Assembly (NCBI GenBank): GCA_021827145.1
Contig: JAKAXK010000009.1
Span: forward strand, 1-42,423
Length of the DNA: 42,423 bases
Source of the DNA: Pseudomonadota bacterium
GTDB taxonomy: Bacteria; Pseudomonadota; Gammaproteobacteria; Acidiferrobacterales; Acidiferrobacteraceae
Reading direction: 5' to 3'
Shown one piece after another: positions 41,774 to 42,423 of the stretch. Below the pieces are notes generated by a model. The model ran no database searches. It saw nothing but the letters and a program-made list of their open reading frames with translations, and had not been told where the DNA came from. Position 1 is the first letter of the stretch; each line of letters starts with the position of its first letter. The position numbers and the translations under genes were made by a program.

Positions 41774-42423
41774 GAAGTCTCCTTAGGTCCGCCCAAAGCT
41801 ATGCGTAGGGTCGTACGCGCGTCTGCTGTCGCGGCTTTCGTCTTAAGGTAGGCCGCAGTCAGGGTGAGTTGGTCCGTAAATACGGCCAGCGCGCTGGCCG
41901 TGTGTACCTGACCCAACCTCAGGCCTTGCAATGCCAAGGCCGTCGCGTGCCGGGCTTGTTTGCACAGCCTGGCAAGGCGCCGTTCGCGTGCTTGCAGACG
42001 TTGAAGCGTGAAGAGGTCGCGGGCAACGTCGTGGCGGATGCGCCAGCGCAGCGCCTGCAGGCGCGTGCGCGCCTGAACGACCCGGGCCGCCGCCGCGGAT
42101 CGGTTACCCTGGTTACGGTTCCAGAACGGCAAGGGCAGTGAGGCGCTCAATTCGATGGATCGGTCGATGGGTTGTGGCGGAACGCCGCGTAGGACCTGCC
42201 GGTCGAGCGCGACGCCTGCGCCTATCGTCATCCATCCCAGCCGGCGGGCGCGTTGGTATCGGTGCATGGATTGGCGGTAGCGGCGTTCGCTCGCCGCCAA
42301 CCGAAGATCCGGACGGCGCGTCAAGGCCGCGATGGGCGCGAGTGTCGCCGCCGGGGGTTGCCAGCGCGAGGGTCTCGGGGGTGACCAGTCCCGGTGCGGG
42401 CGGTCACCGACCAGGGCGATGAG
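41770..42423 (-). CDS. TolC-family outer membrane efflux protein, 5' end beyond the window
   Basis: 'RPDLRLAASERRYRQSMHRYQRARRLGWMTIGAGV...ASLPLPFWNRNQGNRSAAAARV'; frame stays open to the right edge. Confidence 0.85.
   Translation of the reverse strand, partial: LIALVGDRPHRDWSPPRPSRWQPPAATLAPIAALTRRPDLRLAASERRYRQSMHRYQRARRLGWMTIGAGVALDRQVLRGVPPQPIDRSIELSASLPLPFWNRNQGNRSAAAARVVQARTRLQALRWRIRHDVARDLFTLQRLQARERRLARLCKQARHATALALQGLRLGQVHTASALAVFTDQLTLTAAYLKTKAATADARTTLRIALGGPKETS

Overview
This 42.4 kb window looks like high-GC bacterial chromosome, probably from a gammaproteobacterial chemolithotroph (taxonomy is inference only). It is densely coded and I saw no rRNA, tRNA, CRISPR, transposase or phage genes. 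Left to right it contains: two adjacent hybrid histidine kinases (the first cut by the window edge); dapA, a small lipoprotein and purL; a lipoate-protein-ligase-like gene divergent from a cysteine-free Crp/Fnr regulator; a GcvH/LbpA-like lipoyl carrier; two hemerythrin-like genes; a thioredoxin-like/DUF488/CopD-like operon; ettA and an Atm1-type ABC exporter; a secreted DLH-fold protein with its catalytic residues apparently lost; argF and argD; a hexapeptide acyltransferase; an M17 aminopeptidase; a pyruvate dehydrogenase operon whose E2 and E3 are fused in one 1014-aa ORF; argG; a membrane PAS histidine kinase behind a sigma54-like promoter; GNAT and DUF2156 genes; DUF1841, FIST, nth, an orphan gene, a standalone RnfB-like ferredoxin and a QueC-like gene; and an RND/adaptor/TolC efflux operon running off the right edge. 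The three most interesting signals are: (1) a local regulon marked by two near-identical palindromes CCTTGATGG(T/C)CGTCAAGG next to a Dnr-like regulator, linking lipoyl-carrier, hemerythrin and redox genes; (2) a probable regulatory leader before the DUF2156/GNAT operon, with a promoter, a Lys/Arg-rich 29-codon ORF, an intrinsic terminator and a perfect 10-bp helix over the Shine-Dalgarno; (3) the E2-E3 fusion with a 118-bp near-identical internal duplication. All calls come from reading the sequence and the ORF translations; no database search was run.
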